A stretch of 64,000 bases of DNA from Prauserella marina. GTDB taxonomy: Bacteria; Actinomycetota; Actinomycetes; Mycobacteriales; Pseudonocardiaceae. The translations under genes and the position numbers were made by a program. Positions 54,369-62,927 of this stretch are shown in pieces; within the stretch, counting starts at the first letter, position 1; each line of letters opens with the position of its first letter. The notes under the pieces are model-generated. The model did not search any database, had not been told where the DNA came from, and saw only the letters and a list, made by a program, of their open reading frames with translations. Location: positions 2,654,501 to 2,718,500 of the forward strand of contig NZ_CP016353.1 of NCBI RefSeq assembly GCF_002240355.1, read 5' to 3'.

Positions 54369-55845
54369 CGTTCACCGCCTTGAGTTCGGTGTAACTCAAC
54401 AGTTCCTCGATGCTTTCCTCGCGCCCGACGCCGGAGGATTTGGTGCCGCCGAAGGGAACTCCCCAGAAATGCCGTGACGAGTCGTTGATCCAGACATAGC
54501 CTGCCTCGACGCGGTCGGCGAGGCGAAGTGCCTCCGACACGTCGCGGGTCCAGATGCTCGCGGTGAGCCCGTAATCCACGTCGTTGGCGATCGCGACCGC
54601 CTCGTCGGTATCGGTGAACGTCATGACGGACATGACCGGGCCGAAGACCTCTTCCTTCGCGATCCGCATCGAGGGCTCGACTCCGGTGAAGATCGTCGGC
54701 TCGACGTAGTAGCCGCGGTCGAAACCCTCGCCCTGTGGGCGTCCGCCGCCGTGGAACAGCCTCGCGCCCTCGGCCGAGGCGATGTCGATGTAGCGCAGAG
54801 TCTTGTCGTACTGCGCGCGGGAAGCGAGCGGGCCCATCTGGGTGGCCGGATCGACGGGGGAGCCGATCGTGATGCGGGCGACCCGATCGCGGACGTGCCG
54901 CAGTACCTCGTCGGCGATGTCGGCGTGCAACAGCACCCGCGAGGTCGAGCCGCAGGACTGCCCCGCTGACCACGCGAAGTTCATGCCGCGCACGATGCCG
55001 TCGGCCGCGGCGCTGAGATCGGCGTCGGGGCACACGATGAGGGCGTTCTTGCCGCCGAGTTCGAGGCTGATCTCCTTGACGCCGGTGTCGGCCGCGTCCC
55101 GCTGGATGATCCTGCCGACGCGTTCGCTGCCGATGAAGCCGATCCGGCGGATCAGCGGGTGCCGCACGAGAGCCTGGCTCGCCGACGGCCCGTCGCCGGT
55201 GATGACGGAAAGAACACCCGCGGGGAGCGCGTCGGCGGCGAGTTCCGCGATACGCAGCGCCGAAAGCGGCGTGATCTCCGATGGTTTGAGCACCACCGCG
55301 TTGCCCGCGAGTAGCGGCGCCGCGATCTTGGCCGCAGCGAACATCGCGGGATGGTTGAAGGGCACGATCCTCGCGACGACGCCGAACGGGGCGCGACGGG
55401 TGAAGTGCAGATTGCCCGCGCTGGCGGGAATCGTGTCGCCGCCGAGCCCGCCCGCGTAGTCGGCGAACAGCTCCAGTACGTCGGCGCCCCAGTGCGCGTC
55501 GGTACGCATGGCGGTGACCGGGTTTCCCGAGTCGAGTGCGTCGAGCAGGGCGAGTTCGTCCGCGTGTTCCCTGATCGTCGTGGCCAGCTCCCGCAGCCTG
55601 CGCCCGCGTTCGCGGGGTTGCAGTTCCCGCCAGCCGGTTGCCGCGTCGGCTGCCGACCGCACCGCTTCGTCGACGTCGTCCTCCGTGGCGTCCGGCGCGT
55701 GAGCGAACGGCTGCTCAGTGGCAGGGCATTCCACCGGGTAGGTAGCGCCGGTACCCGATGCGCGCGCGTGCCCGCCGATCGCGAGCAGCCACTCGCGATC
55801 GGCGGCACCCGCCGCCTCGGCGATCGGATCGTCCACCACTGACAT
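54358..55845 (-). CDS. NAD(P)-dependent aldehyde dehydrogenase
   Basis: The 495-residue enzyme has FNHPAMFAAAKIAAPLLAGNAVVLKPSE for cofactor binding, the general base in ISLELGGKN and the catalytic Cys in AWSAGQSCGSTSR. It also has EEVFGPVMSVMTF and the C-terminal GGTKSSGVGREESIEELLSYTELKAV. I chose the ATG at 55845 because GGAGGG lies 6 nt upstream. The promoter (TTGACC, 18-bp gap, TACGTT) has the 13-bp regulon motif at its transcription start. It probably oxidises an aromatic or aliphatic aldehyde in the pathway. Confidence 0.92.
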   Translation of the reverse strand: MSVVDDPIAEAAGAADREWLLAIGGHARASGTGATYPVECPATEQPFAHAPDATEDDVDEAVRSAADAATGWRELQPRERGRRLRELATTIREHADELALLDALDSGNPVTAMRTDAHWGADVLELFADYAGGLGGDTIPASAGNLHFTRRAPFGVVARIVPFNHPAMFAAAKIAAPLLAGNAVVLKPSEITPLSALRIAELAADALPAGVLSVITGDGPSASQALVRHPLIRRIGFIGSERVGRIIQRDAADTGVKEISLELGGKNALIVCPDADLSAAADGIVRGMNFAWSAGQSCGSTSRVLLHADIADEVLRHVRDRVARITIGSPVDPATQMGPLASRAQYDKTLRYIDIASAEGARLFHGGGRPQGEGFDRGYYVEPTIFTGVEPSMRIAKEEVFGPVMSVMTFTDTDEAVAIANDVDYGLTASIWTRDVSEALRLADRVEAGYVWINDSSRHFWGVPFGGTKSSGVGREESIEELLSYTELKAVNVVV

Positions 55846-55874
55846 TCCGTTCCCTCCATCCTGGGGAAGCCGAC

Positions 55875-55916
55875 TCTGCATGGCAGAACGTAGCTCGTGA
55901 TCTGGCTCGTGGTCAA
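55875..55916 (-). promoter_or_regulatory. Promoter of the aldehyde dehydrogenase operon with TCTGCATGGCAGA operator
   Basis: On the - strand TTGACC (55916-55911) and TACGTT (55892-55887) are 18 bp apart. The palindrome TCTGCATGGCAGA (55875-55887, arms TCTGC/GCAGA) covers the expected transcription start. The same motif recurs at 61418-61430. Confidence 0.7.
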
Positions 55917-55966
55917 CGAGCGAGAGCCGGAGGTTGACAACCAGGAGCGCTCCGTCCATGCTCCTC

Positions 55967-55999
55967 TCTGCGTATGAGATTAGTACTCTGGAGAGCAGA
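55967..55999 (+). promoter_or_regulatory. Two degenerate copies of the regulon motif upstream of the Rieske operon
   Basis: TCTGCGTATGAGA (55967-55979) and TCTGGAGAGCAGA (55987-55999) are imperfect versions of TCTGCATNGCAGA, starting 20 bp apart, 22 bp before the ATG of the dioxygenase gene. TACTCT at 55984-55989 may be the -10. They could bind the IclR regulator encoded at 63746. Confidence 0.55.
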
Positions 56000-56020
56000 A
56001 AGTAGGGCTGGGAGCCAGTG

Positions 56021-57412
56021 ATGACCGATCAGTCGCGTCTTCTTGAGGAAGTGCGGCGGGGCATGATTCCGGCGCACATCTACAACGACGAGGAGGTGTT
56101 CCAGCTCGAGAAAGAGCGCCTGTTCGGCCGAGCCTGGGTGTTCGTCGGGCATGAGTCGGAGATCCCGCAACCAGGCGACTACGTGGTGCGCAGGGTGCTG
56201 GACGACTCGTTCATCCTCTCCAGAGGGGAAGACCACCAGGTGCGGGCGATGTTCAACATGTGCCTGCACAGGGGAATGCAGGTGTGCAGAGCGGAAATGG
56301 GCAACGCGTCGCATTTCCGCTGCCCCTATCACGGTTGGTCCTACCGCAACGACGGCAGGCTGGTGGGGCTTCCGTTCCACAAGGAGGCATACGGCGGCGA
56401 GGCCGGTTTCCGCCGCAAGTCACAGACTTTGCTGCCGGCGCCCGCGCTCGACACCTACAACGGGCTGATCTTCATCAGCCTTGATCCCGACGCGCCGCCA
56501 CTGCGGGAATACCTCGGCGACTTCACGTTCTACCTCGACTACTACACCAAGCAGTCGGCCGGAGGGATCGAGCTGCGCGGCCCGCAGCGCTGGCGGGTCA
56601 AGGCGAACTGGAAGATCGGCGCCGAGAACTTCGCCGGCGACATGTATCACACGCCGCAGACGCACACGAGCGTCGTGGAAATCGGGCTGTTCAGGGAACC
56701 CAAGGCGGAGAAGCGCAAGGACGGCTGCACGTACTGGGCAGGCAACGGCGGCGGCACCACCTACAAGCTGCCGCCCGGATCGTTCGAGGAGCGACTGCGC
56801 TACGTCGGCTATCCCGACGAGATGGTCGAGCGTATGAAGCAGACCTGGTCGGCGGAGCAGCGGGCCGTCGTCGGCGAGGACGGATTCATGATCTCGGCGG
56901 CATCGGCGTTTCCGAACCTCAGCTTCGTGCACAACTGGCCCAAGGTCGAGGATTCCGACGACGTACTGCCGTTCATCTCGATCCGGACCTGGCAGCCCGT
57001 CGGGCCGGACGAGACCGAGGTGCTGTCGTGGTTCGCGGTCGACGCGCAGGCGCCCGAGGAATTCAAGGCGCTGTCCTACAAGGCATATCTGATGTGTTTC
57101 GGCAGTACCGGGATGTTCGAGCAGGACGACGTCGAGAACTGGGTGTCGCTGACCAACACCGCCGCCGGTTCGATGGCGCGACGGCTGCTGCTCAACAGCA
57201 GGATGGGTCTGCTGGAGGACGACAGCCCCGTTGTGGATCCCCTTCCTCGGGAGAGATTCTCCGGGCCGGGATCGGCCTACGTCGGATACGGCGAATACAA
57301 CCAGCGCCACTTGCTTCGGCGCTGGGCCGACTACCTGGAAAAGCCCGTGGAGTCCGCGGCGACGATCAGGGTCGGCGGCGACCAGGGCGAGGCGAAGGCG
57401 GTGACACCATGA
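56021..57412 (+). CDS. Rieske aromatic ring-hydroxylating dioxygenase, large (alpha) subunit
   Basis: The 463-residue protein has the Rieske cluster ligands CLHRG...CPYHGWSY (about residues 83-107). The mononuclear iron site is in NWKIGAENFAGDMYHTPQTH (about 205-224), with the electron-bridging Asp before the His pair. It inserts O2 into an aromatic ring to give a cis-dihydrodiol, using electrons from the ferredoxin encoded downstream. Operon order matches actinobacterial phthalate 3,4-dioxygenase clusters; the true substrate is unproved. GGGAG precedes the ATG; a GTG one codon earlier is possible. Confidence 0.94.
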   Translation: MTDQSRLLEEVRRGMIPAHIYNDEEVFQLEKERLFGRAWVFVGHESEIPQPGDYVVRRVLDDSFILSRGEDHQVRAMFNMCLHRGMQVCRAEMGNASHFRCPYHGWSYRNDGRLVGLPFHKEAYGGEAGFRRKSQTLLPAPALDTYNGLIFISLDPDAPPLREYLGDFTFYLDYYTKQSAGGIELRGPQRWRVKANWKIGAENFAGDMYHTPQTHTSVVEIGLFREPKAEKRKDGCTYWAGNGGGTTYKLPPGSFEERLRYVGYPDEMVERMKQTWSAEQRAVVGEDGFMISAASAFPNLSFVHNWPKVEDSDDVLPFISIRTWQPVGPDETEVLSWFAVDAQAPEEFKALSYKAYLMCFGSTGMFEQDDVENWVSLTNTAAGSMARRLLLNSRMGLLEDDSPVVDPLPRERFSGPGSAYVGYGEYNQRHLLRRWADYLEKPVESAATIRVGGDQGEAKAVTP

Positions 57413-58029
57413 CCAGCGCGAGGGCGTCGCGAAGCCGCACCGGCAACGGAGGACCGTACTCGGCCGAATCGCCGCTGGGCGGTCACGCGCCGAGGACCCA
57501 GCGCACGGGCCGCTCCCTTCCGTTCTCCGACGAGCGGCATCAGCAGGCGCACCACTGGGTTGTCGAGGAAAGCTACCTGCTCGACGCCCAGCACTACGAC
57601 GAGTGGCTCGACCTGCTCACCGACGACATCCACTACGTCATGCCGGTGCGGGTCAGCACCGCGCTCGGCGCCGGTTTCGACTCCGCGCCCGGCATGGCGC
57701 ACTTCGACGAGAACAAGTACTCGTTGTCGCGCAGGGTCGCCCGCTTCGCCACCGAACACGCCTGGACCGAAGACCCGCCGTCGCGGCTGCGGCACTACGT
57801 CACCAATGTCCGTACGTTCGCCACCGAGGACGCGGACCATCTCGTCGTGGACTCCGCGGTGCTGTTGTATCGCAGCAGGGGAGACGTGCGGGAGGCCGCG
57901 ATCGTCTCCGCCGGCAGGGAAGACCTGTTGCGCAGGGATCCCGGCGGGCAAGGCTGGTCGCTGGCCCGGCGGACGATCCTCGTCGACGATTCGGTGCTGC
58001 GCACCCAGAACCTGGCGATATTCCTGTGA
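57409..58029 (+). CDS. Aromatic ring-hydroxylating dioxygenase, small (beta) subunit
   Basis: The 206-residue protein has the NTF2-like fold of beta subunits: QQAHHWVVEESYLLDAQHYDEWLDLLTDDIHYVMPVRVS, then RLRHYVTNVRTFATEDADHLVVDSAVLLYRSRG and a C-terminal TILVDDSVLRTQNLAIFL. The N-terminal 40 residues are longer than usual and Arg/Ser/Gly-rich. The ATG overlaps the alpha-subunit stop. It should form an alpha3beta3 hexamer with it. Confidence 0.93.
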   Translation: MTSARASRSRTGNGGPYSAESPLGGHAPRTQRTGRSLPFSDERHQQAHHWVVEESYLLDAQHYDEWLDLLTDDIHYVMPVRVSTALGAGFDSAPGMAHFDENKYSLSRRVARFATEHAWTEDPPSRLRHYVTNVRTFATEDADHLVVDSAVLLYRSRGDVREAAIVSAGREDLLRRDPGGQGWSLARRTILVDDSVLRTQNLAIFL

Positions 58030-58340
58030 CCCCGCGCTGGCCTGGAGAGGAGGACGACGCGGTGGCCGCCGCCCGCGCCGCCGCCGAGTTGCGCGCACTG
58101 CGGGAACACCGTAGTGGCGAGGAGATCGTGCTCGGCAACGAATTCGCCGAGATCCGGGTGTGCAGAGTGGAGACTCGCAACGGCTCCCGGTTGCTGATCG
58201 AGGCGCCCAAGTCGGGGCAGTGGGTGGCGTTGTGCCCGCTGGAGCTGGAATCACTGACGTGGCAGAACGCCGCGACGTTCTCGGCGATGATCGGCACACC
58301 CTTCGGCCCGCTGCTCGGCCACGACGAGGAGGCAACGTGA
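58026..58340 (+). CDS. Small conserved protein of dioxygenase operons
   Basis: The 104-residue protein (GEEDDAVAAARAAAELRALREHRSGEEIVLGNEFAEIRVCRVETRNGSRLLIEAPKSGQWVALCPLELESLTWQN) has no cofactor motif I recognise. Similar small proteins are sometimes labelled dihydrodiol dehydrogenase in Rhodococcus-type clusters, which looks like a misannotation. The GTG start overlaps the beta-subunit stop and the stop overlaps the dehydrogenase start, so it is a true operon member. A structural or assembly role is possible. Confidence 0.7.
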   Translation: MTPRWPGEEDDAVAAARAAAELRALREHRSGEEIVLGNEFAEIRVCRVETRNGSRLLIEAPKSGQWVALCPLELESLTWQNAATFSAMIGTPFGPLLGHDEEAT

Positions 58341-59125
58341 CCACGTGGCTTGCCGGGCGCAGCGCGCTGATCGTCGGCGCGGGCTCGGGGATCGGCAGGG
58401 CGGTGGCGGACACGTTCGTCGCCGAAGGCGCGCGGGTCGCCGTACTGGAACGAGATCAGGCCAAGTGCGGAAAACTCGCCGCCGAGCTTCCCGGATCCCC
58501 GGTCGTCGCCGGTGACGCCACGACGAGGCAAGCCAACGAGGAGGCGGTGGCGAGCGCGGTGTCGGCCTTCGGCGGGCTAAACATCCTCGTCAACTGCGTC
58601 GGGATTTTCGACTTCTACCGGGGAATCGGTGAGCTCGACGCGGGAGAACTCGACGACGCCTTCGCCGAGATGTTCGCGGTCAACGTCAAAAGTCACCTGC
58701 ACTCGGTGAAGGCGGCGCTGCCCGCGCTGCGGAAGGGCGGCAACGGCAGCATCGTGCTCACCGAGTCGACCTCGGCGTACTACCCCGGACGCGGCGGCGT
58801 GCTGTACGTGTCGTCGAAGTTCGCGGTGCGCGGTCTGGTGACCGCTCTGGCCCATGAGCTGGCACCGGATGTCAGGGTGAACGCCGTGGCACCGGGAGGG
58901 ACGGTCGGCACCGACCTCAGAGGACTCGACAGTCTCGGACTCGGTGAGCGAAGCCTCGGCGCGGCGAAGGACAGGGAGTCCGAACTGGCCGGACGCGTGC
59001 CACTGCGCGTCGCGTTGTCCGGCGCCGACCATGCCTGGAGCTACGTCTTCCTCGCCTCGGAACGCTCTCGCGGCATCACCGGAGACGTCGTCCATCCCGA
59101 CGGCGGCATGGCCGTCAAGGCATGA
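58337..59125 (+). CDS. Short-chain dehydrogenase, probable cis-dihydrodiol dehydrogenase
   Basis: The 262-residue protein has the SDR NAD motif ALIVGAGSGIGRAVA, the NCVG structural motif (LNILVNCVGIFDFYRG), and the catalytic Ser, Tyr and Lys in VLTESTSAYYPGRGGVLYVSSKFAVRG, where Tyr-x3-Lys reads YVSSK. The size and context match BphB/PhtB enzymes that rearomatise the cis-diol to a catechol-type product. The GTG is preceded by GAGGAGG. Confidence 0.92.
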   Translation: MTTWLAGRSALIVGAGSGIGRAVADTFVAEGARVAVLERDQAKCGKLAAELPGSPVVAGDATTRQANEEAVASAVSAFGGLNILVNCVGIFDFYRGIGELDAGELDDAFAEMFAVNVKSHLHSVKAALPALRKGGNGSIVLTESTSAYYPGRGGVLYVSSKFAVRGLVTALAHELAPDVRVNAVAPGGTVGTDLRGLDSLGLGERSLGAAKDRESELAGRVPLRVALSGADHAWSYVFLASERSRGITGDVVHPDGGMAVKA

Positions 59126-59156
59126 GCGGGAAACGACGGAACAAGGAGGAATTCAC

Positions 59157-59354
59157 ATGGCGGTCGTGAAGGCCGATCCCGGACTGTGCCAGGGATACGC
59201 CAACTGTGTCGTCGCGGCCGACGACGTGTTCGACCTCGACGACGACGGGGTCGTCGTCGTGTTGAGGGACGAGGTCGAGGAGTCTGAAAAGGACAGGGTG
59301 ACCGATGCGGCGAGAAGCTGTCCGGTCTCCGCGCTGGTGGTCGAGAGTTCATGA
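59157..59354 (+). CDS. 3Fe-4S type ferredoxin
   Basis: The 65-residue acidic protein has cysteines at about 11, 17 and 55 (LCQGYANC ... SCPVSAL). The CxxxxxC...CP spacing, without the fourth Cys, fits single-cluster 3Fe-4S ferredoxins of actinobacterial P450 and dioxygenase systems. It should carry electrons from the reductase to the Rieske dioxygenase. AAGGAGG lies 7 nt upstream of the ATG. Phthalate clusters of Rhodococcus and Arthrobacter carry a comparable ferredoxin. Confidence 0.93.
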   Translation: MAVVKADPGLCQGYANCVVAADDVFDLDDDGVVVVLRDEVEESEKDRVTDAARSCPVSALVVESS

Positions 59355-60583
59355 ACCCTGTCACGGTGATCGTCGGCTCCTCCATCGGCGGAGTGCGGAC
59401 GGCGCAAGCACTGCGCGCCTCAGGATACGACGGCGAGGTGCTGCTCGTGGGGGAGGAGACCGCGCTTCCCTACGACAAGCCTCCGCTTTCGAAGGGATTG
59501 CTCGCCGGAAAGTCCACTGTGGAGGACATCACCCTGCTCACGGAGGAGGCCGCTGCCGAGGCCGGGATCCGGCTCGTGCCGGGCCGTGCGGCGACCGGGC
59601 TCGACGTCGCCGGCCGGTGGATCGAACTCGCCGACGGCGAACGGCTTCGCTTCGACGACCTCGTCATCGCCACCGGCGCGCGGGCAAGGCCCTCGCCATG
59701 GGGCGGCATGCCGGGCGTGCACGTGCTGCGCACGCTCGGTGACGCCGAAGCGCTCGCTCGTGACCTCGGCAAAGGCGGGCCGCTGGTGGTGATCGGCGCG
59801 GGTTTCATCGGCGCCGAGGTCGCCGCGACCGCGAGGGACATGGGGGTCGAGGACGTGACTCTCGTCGACCCGGCACCGGCGCCGCTTCACGGGGTATTGG
59901 GTCCCGAACTCGCGGACTGGTGTGCGCGCCTGCATGCCGGAAACGGGGTGACCACGCGGTTCGGCGTCGGCGTCGACGGAATCGACCGCTCCGCTGAGGG
60001 ACTGCTCGTGCGGCTCGCCGACGGGAAACGGTTTCCCGCCGCCACGGTCGTCGTCGGCATCGGAGCCGTGCCGTGCGACGACTGGCTGCGGTCGTCCTGT
60101 TTGCGGCTCGACGACGGCGTGGTGTGCGACGCCTATGGCCGCGCGGCCGAGAACGTATACGCCGTCGGTGACGTCGCCCGCGTTCCGCATCCGCGCAAGA
60201 ACGCGCTGGTGAGAGCCGAACACTGGACCAGCACCGTCGAACAGGCCGCCAGGGTGGCGCACAACATCGCGAGGAAGGAGTCGCCGCGCGCGCACGAGCC
60301 GGTCGAGTACGTGTGGAGCGACCAGTACGACAACACCATTCAGATCACCGGCCACACCGGGGGACCCCTCAGTGCCGTCACCGTGCCGGGGCCCGATCCC
60401 GGACGCGCGTTCGCCAGGCTCTACGCCGAGCCGGACGGAAGCTTCGCCGGTGCCGTCACCGTCAACTGGCCCCGCGCGCTCATCACGTGCCGCAAGGCGG
60501 TCGGCTCGGCGGCCTCGCTGGAGGAGATCCGAGGTTCGGTGTCGGCGAAACGTCCCGTGACCAAGACTGGAGCCCGGCCATGA
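59351..60583 (+). CDS. FAD-dependent ferredoxin reductase
   Basis: The 410-residue protein has two dinucleotide motifs: VIVGSSIGGVRTAQALRASGYDGEVLLVGEE (FAD) and PLVVIGAGFIGAEVAATARDMG (NAD(P)H, about residues 140-165). It also has the second FAD block NVYAVGDVARVPH. The Gly-x-Gly at the first site reads GSSIGG, as in BphA4/CamA relatives. It passes electrons from NAD(P)H to the ferredoxin. The ATG overlaps the ferredoxin stop, and its stop overlaps the aldolase-family gene. Confidence 0.93.
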   Translation: MNPVTVIVGSSIGGVRTAQALRASGYDGEVLLVGEETALPYDKPPLSKGLLAGKSTVEDITLLTEEAAAEAGIRLVPGRAATGLDVAGRWIELADGERLRFDDLVIATGARARPSPWGGMPGVHVLRTLGDAEALARDLGKGGPLVVIGAGFIGAEVAATARDMGVEDVTLVDPAPAPLHGVLGPELADWCARLHAGNGVTTRFGVGVDGIDRSAEGLLVRLADGKRFPAATVVVGIGAVPCDDWLRSSCLRLDDGVVCDAYGRAAENVYAVGDVARVPHPRKNALVRAEHWTSTVEQAARVAHNIARKESPRAHEPVEYVWSDQYDNTIQITGHTGGPLSAVTVPGPDPGRAFARLYAEPDGSFAGAVTVNWPRALITCRKAVGSAASLEEIRGSVSAKRPVTKTGARP

Positions 60584-61317
60584 CCACCCCGCCACCGAGC
60601 GTGGAACTCGCACCGCTGCGCACCCACATCGCCGCCGCCTGCCGCGTGCTCGCCGCGCGGGGCCTCGCCGACGGAATTCTCGGGCACATCAGTCTGCGCG
60701 TCGACGCGCGACGGCTGCTGGTGCGCTGTCGTGGTCCGGAGGAACGCGGACTCGCGTTCACCACGGCCGCCGACATCCGGCTCGTCGACCTCGATGGGCA
60801 GGCCGGTGCCGAGGGTGAACTCGACGGCGGTTACGCGCCGCCTAACGAGCTTCCGCTGCACACCGAGGTTTTGCGCCGAAGGTCCGATGTGGACTCCGTC
60901 GTGCACGCGCATCCTCCGGCCGTCGTGGCCGCCGATCTGGCGGGCCTGGCGATCCGGCCGGTCGTCGGCGCCTTCGACATCCCGGGAACCAGGCTGGCAG
61001 CCGGTGGTGTTCCGGTCTATCCCCGTGGCGTGCTGGTCCGCGACCGGCGGCTTGCCGGGGAGATGGTGACGGCGATGGGCGACCGGCCGGTCGTTCTGCT
61101 GCGCGGTCATGGACTGACCAGCGCGGCGGAGGATGTCGCCATGGCCGTGCTGCAATCGGTGAGCGTCGATCAGCTCGCCTCGCTGTCGCTGCGGGTCGTG
61201 TCCGCGGGCGGGACGCTCACGGACCTGCCGGAGGCCGATTTCGCCGAACTGCCCGACCTCGGCGCGGGCTTCAACACGACGACGGCGTGGCGCCACGAAC
61301 TCGCCCGGTTGCCCTGA
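60580..61317 (+). CDS. Class II aldolase/adducin family protein, possible dihydroxy-aromatic acid decarboxylase (PhtC-like)
   Basis: The 245-residue protein has the metal-binding His pair in DSVVHAHPPAVVAAD and a third His in VVLLRGHGLTSAAEDVAMA. The acidic residue in NELPLHTEVLRRR completes the family pattern. In phthalate 3,4-dioxygenase clusters a family member at this position decarboxylates 3,4-dihydroxyphthalate to protocatechuate. Gene order here is the same, so a similar role is likely, but aldolase activity cannot be excluded. It is the last gene of the dioxygenase operon. Confidence 0.87.
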   Translation: MTTPPPSVELAPLRTHIAAACRVLAARGLADGILGHISLRVDARRLLVRCRGPEERGLAFTTAADIRLVDLDGQAGAEGELDGGYAPPNELPLHTEVLRRRSDVDSVVHAHPPAVVAADLAGLAIRPVVGAFDIPGTRLAAGGVPVYPRGVLVRDRRLAGEMVTAMGDRPVVLLRGHGLTSAAEDVAMAVLQSVSVDQLASLSLRVVSAGGTLTDLPEADFAELPDLGAGFNTTTAWRHELARLP

Positions 61318-61417
61318 GTCATGACCATCGCGAATGTATGTCCTTTGTGCTCACCAGAATCACGAAGAACCTTACCGTGGAACGGTTGACACTCCCGAGT
61401 GAATGAAAGAAAGTAAT

Positions 61418-61430
61418 TCTGCATTGCAGA
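61418..61430. promoter_or_regulatory. Regulon operator upstream of the MatC-type carrier gene
   Basis: TCTGCATTGCAGA (arms TCTGC/GCAGA, 3-bp centre) differs by one central base from the site at 55875-55887. A TTGACA hexamer lies at 61386-61391. The site is 85 bp upstream of the GTG at 61515. Confidence 0.7.
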
Positions 61431-61514
61431 GGCACTGCAAGAGGTACTTCATCGTGTAGTCCCGATGCCCCGCACGGTGGGCGCGCCCAATGAAGCGCGC
61501 GGAGAGGAATCACT

Positions 61515-62894
61515 GTGTCCATCCACGTCATCGGAGTCGTGGCGCTCGTACTGGTGTTCATCATCGGCACCCTCAGACCCGTCAGCATCGGCGCGCTTTC
61601 GCTCGTCGCGACCTTCCTCATCGGAACGCTCGTCGCGGGCGAGAGCGTGGACGAATTGCTCGCCGGGTTCCCCGCCGAGTTGTTCGTCCTGCTCGTCGGC
61701 GTGACCTATCTGTTCGGACTCGCGTCCGTGAACGGCACGATCGAATGGATCATCGACAGGGCGGTGGGACTGTTCGGCGACCGGCCCGCGCTGGTGCCGT
61801 GGCTGATCTTCGTCTTCTCCGCCGTGCCGACCACCGCGGGGGCGCTGGGACCCGCCGCGGTGGCCATGCTCGCGCCGCTGTGCCTGCGGCTGGGCGAGCG
61901 TTACGGCATCGACCGGCGCATGTCGGCGCTGATGGTCATGCACGGTTCGTGTCTCGGCAACTTCTCCCCGTTGAACGGCCTTGCCATCATCGTGCAGCGG
62001 GCCGCTGCGGCCGGAGGGGTGGAGGTCTCCTCGGCCGCGCTGTTCTTCGGCAACGCCGCCTACAACATCGTGCTCGCCGTGGTGATCTACCTGTGCTTCG
62101 GCGGGCGGAAACTGTTGCGCGAGCGGCACGGCCGGGTGGCAACGGCACACGCGACGGTCACCGCGAGCGTGGCCGCCACGACCTCCACCGGCGGCGTCTC
62201 GACCATCACCGGGGGTGGTGGCACCGGTGAGCCAGGAGCAAGCGGCGGTACGGAGCCCGCGTCCGGCTCCGGCAACGCGGAGCGGAAATCCGTGGCGCTG
62301 CGCGCGGATCAGGCGATCACCCTGCTGGTCATGGCAGGCGTCGGTGTCGGTGCGCTCGTCTTCGACATCGAGATCGGCTTCCTGGCCCTGATCGCGGCCG
62401 TGGCGCTGCACGTGGTGTTCCCGAAGCGCTTCGACAAGGCCGACAAGCAAATCGTGTGGTCGGTGGTGTTGCTCATCTGTGGAGTCACCACGCTGGTCGG
62501 CGCCATGGAGCGTTACGGAACGGTCGATGTCGTCGGCAATGGCATCGCGGGTATCGGCGTCCCGCTGCTCATCGCCTTCCTGCTGTGCGTCGTCGGTGCG
62601 TTCACCTCAGCTTTCGGCTCCAGCGCCGGATTGCTCGGCGTGCTGATCCCGCTCGCGGTGCCGTTCCTGTTGCAGGGGCAGATCGGGGCCAGCGCGATGA
62701 TCGTCGCGCTGGCGATCTCGGCAACGGTGGTGGACTCGACGCCGTTCTCCTCGGTCGGCGCGCTGACGCTCGCCAACGCGCCGGAACGGGAACGTCCCGC
62801 GTTGTTCCGCACGATGCTCGGCTGGGGGATGGCGATGGTGGTGACGGCTCCCGTGCTGACGTGGCTCGTCTTCATCCTGCCGAGTTCGGTGTGA
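61515..62894 (+). CDS. MatC/SLC13-type dicarboxylate carrier
   Basis: The 459-residue protein has about eleven hydrophobic segments, beginning VIGVVALVLVFIIGTLRPVSIGALSLVATFLIGTLVAGES. This matches the MatC N-terminal family (malonate and other dicarboxylate carriers). VPTTAGALGPAAVAMLAPLCLRLGERYGIDRRMSALMVMHGSCLGNFSPLNG and GAFTSAFGSSAGLLGVLIPLAVPFLL are the conserved repeats. A Gly/Thr/Ser-rich cytoplasmic loop (about 215-255) divides the halves. GGAGAGGAA precedes the GTG. It probably imports the aromatic dicarboxylate substrate. Confidence 0.88.
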   Translation: MSIHVIGVVALVLVFIIGTLRPVSIGALSLVATFLIGTLVAGESVDELLAGFPAELFVLLVGVTYLFGLASVNGTIEWIIDRAVGLFGDRPALVPWLIFVFSAVPTTAGALGPAAVAMLAPLCLRLGERYGIDRRMSALMVMHGSCLGNFSPLNGLAIIVQRAAAAGGVEVSSAALFFGNAAYNIVLAVVIYLCFGGRKLLRERHGRVATAHATVTASVAATTSTGGVSTITGGGGTGEPGASGGTEPASGSGNAERKSVALRADQAITLLVMAGVGVGALVFDIEIGFLALIAAVALHVVFPKRFDKADKQIVWSVVLLICGVTTLVGAMERYGTVDVVGNGIAGIGVPLLIAFLLCVVGAFTSAFGSSAGLLGVLIPLAVPFLLQGQIGASAMIVALAISATVVDSTPFSSVGALTLANAPERERPALFRTMLGWGMAMVVTAPVLTWLVFILPSSV

Positions 62895-62927
62895 CTGACA
62901 GTCTATTGAGGATCGGAGAGGACATTC

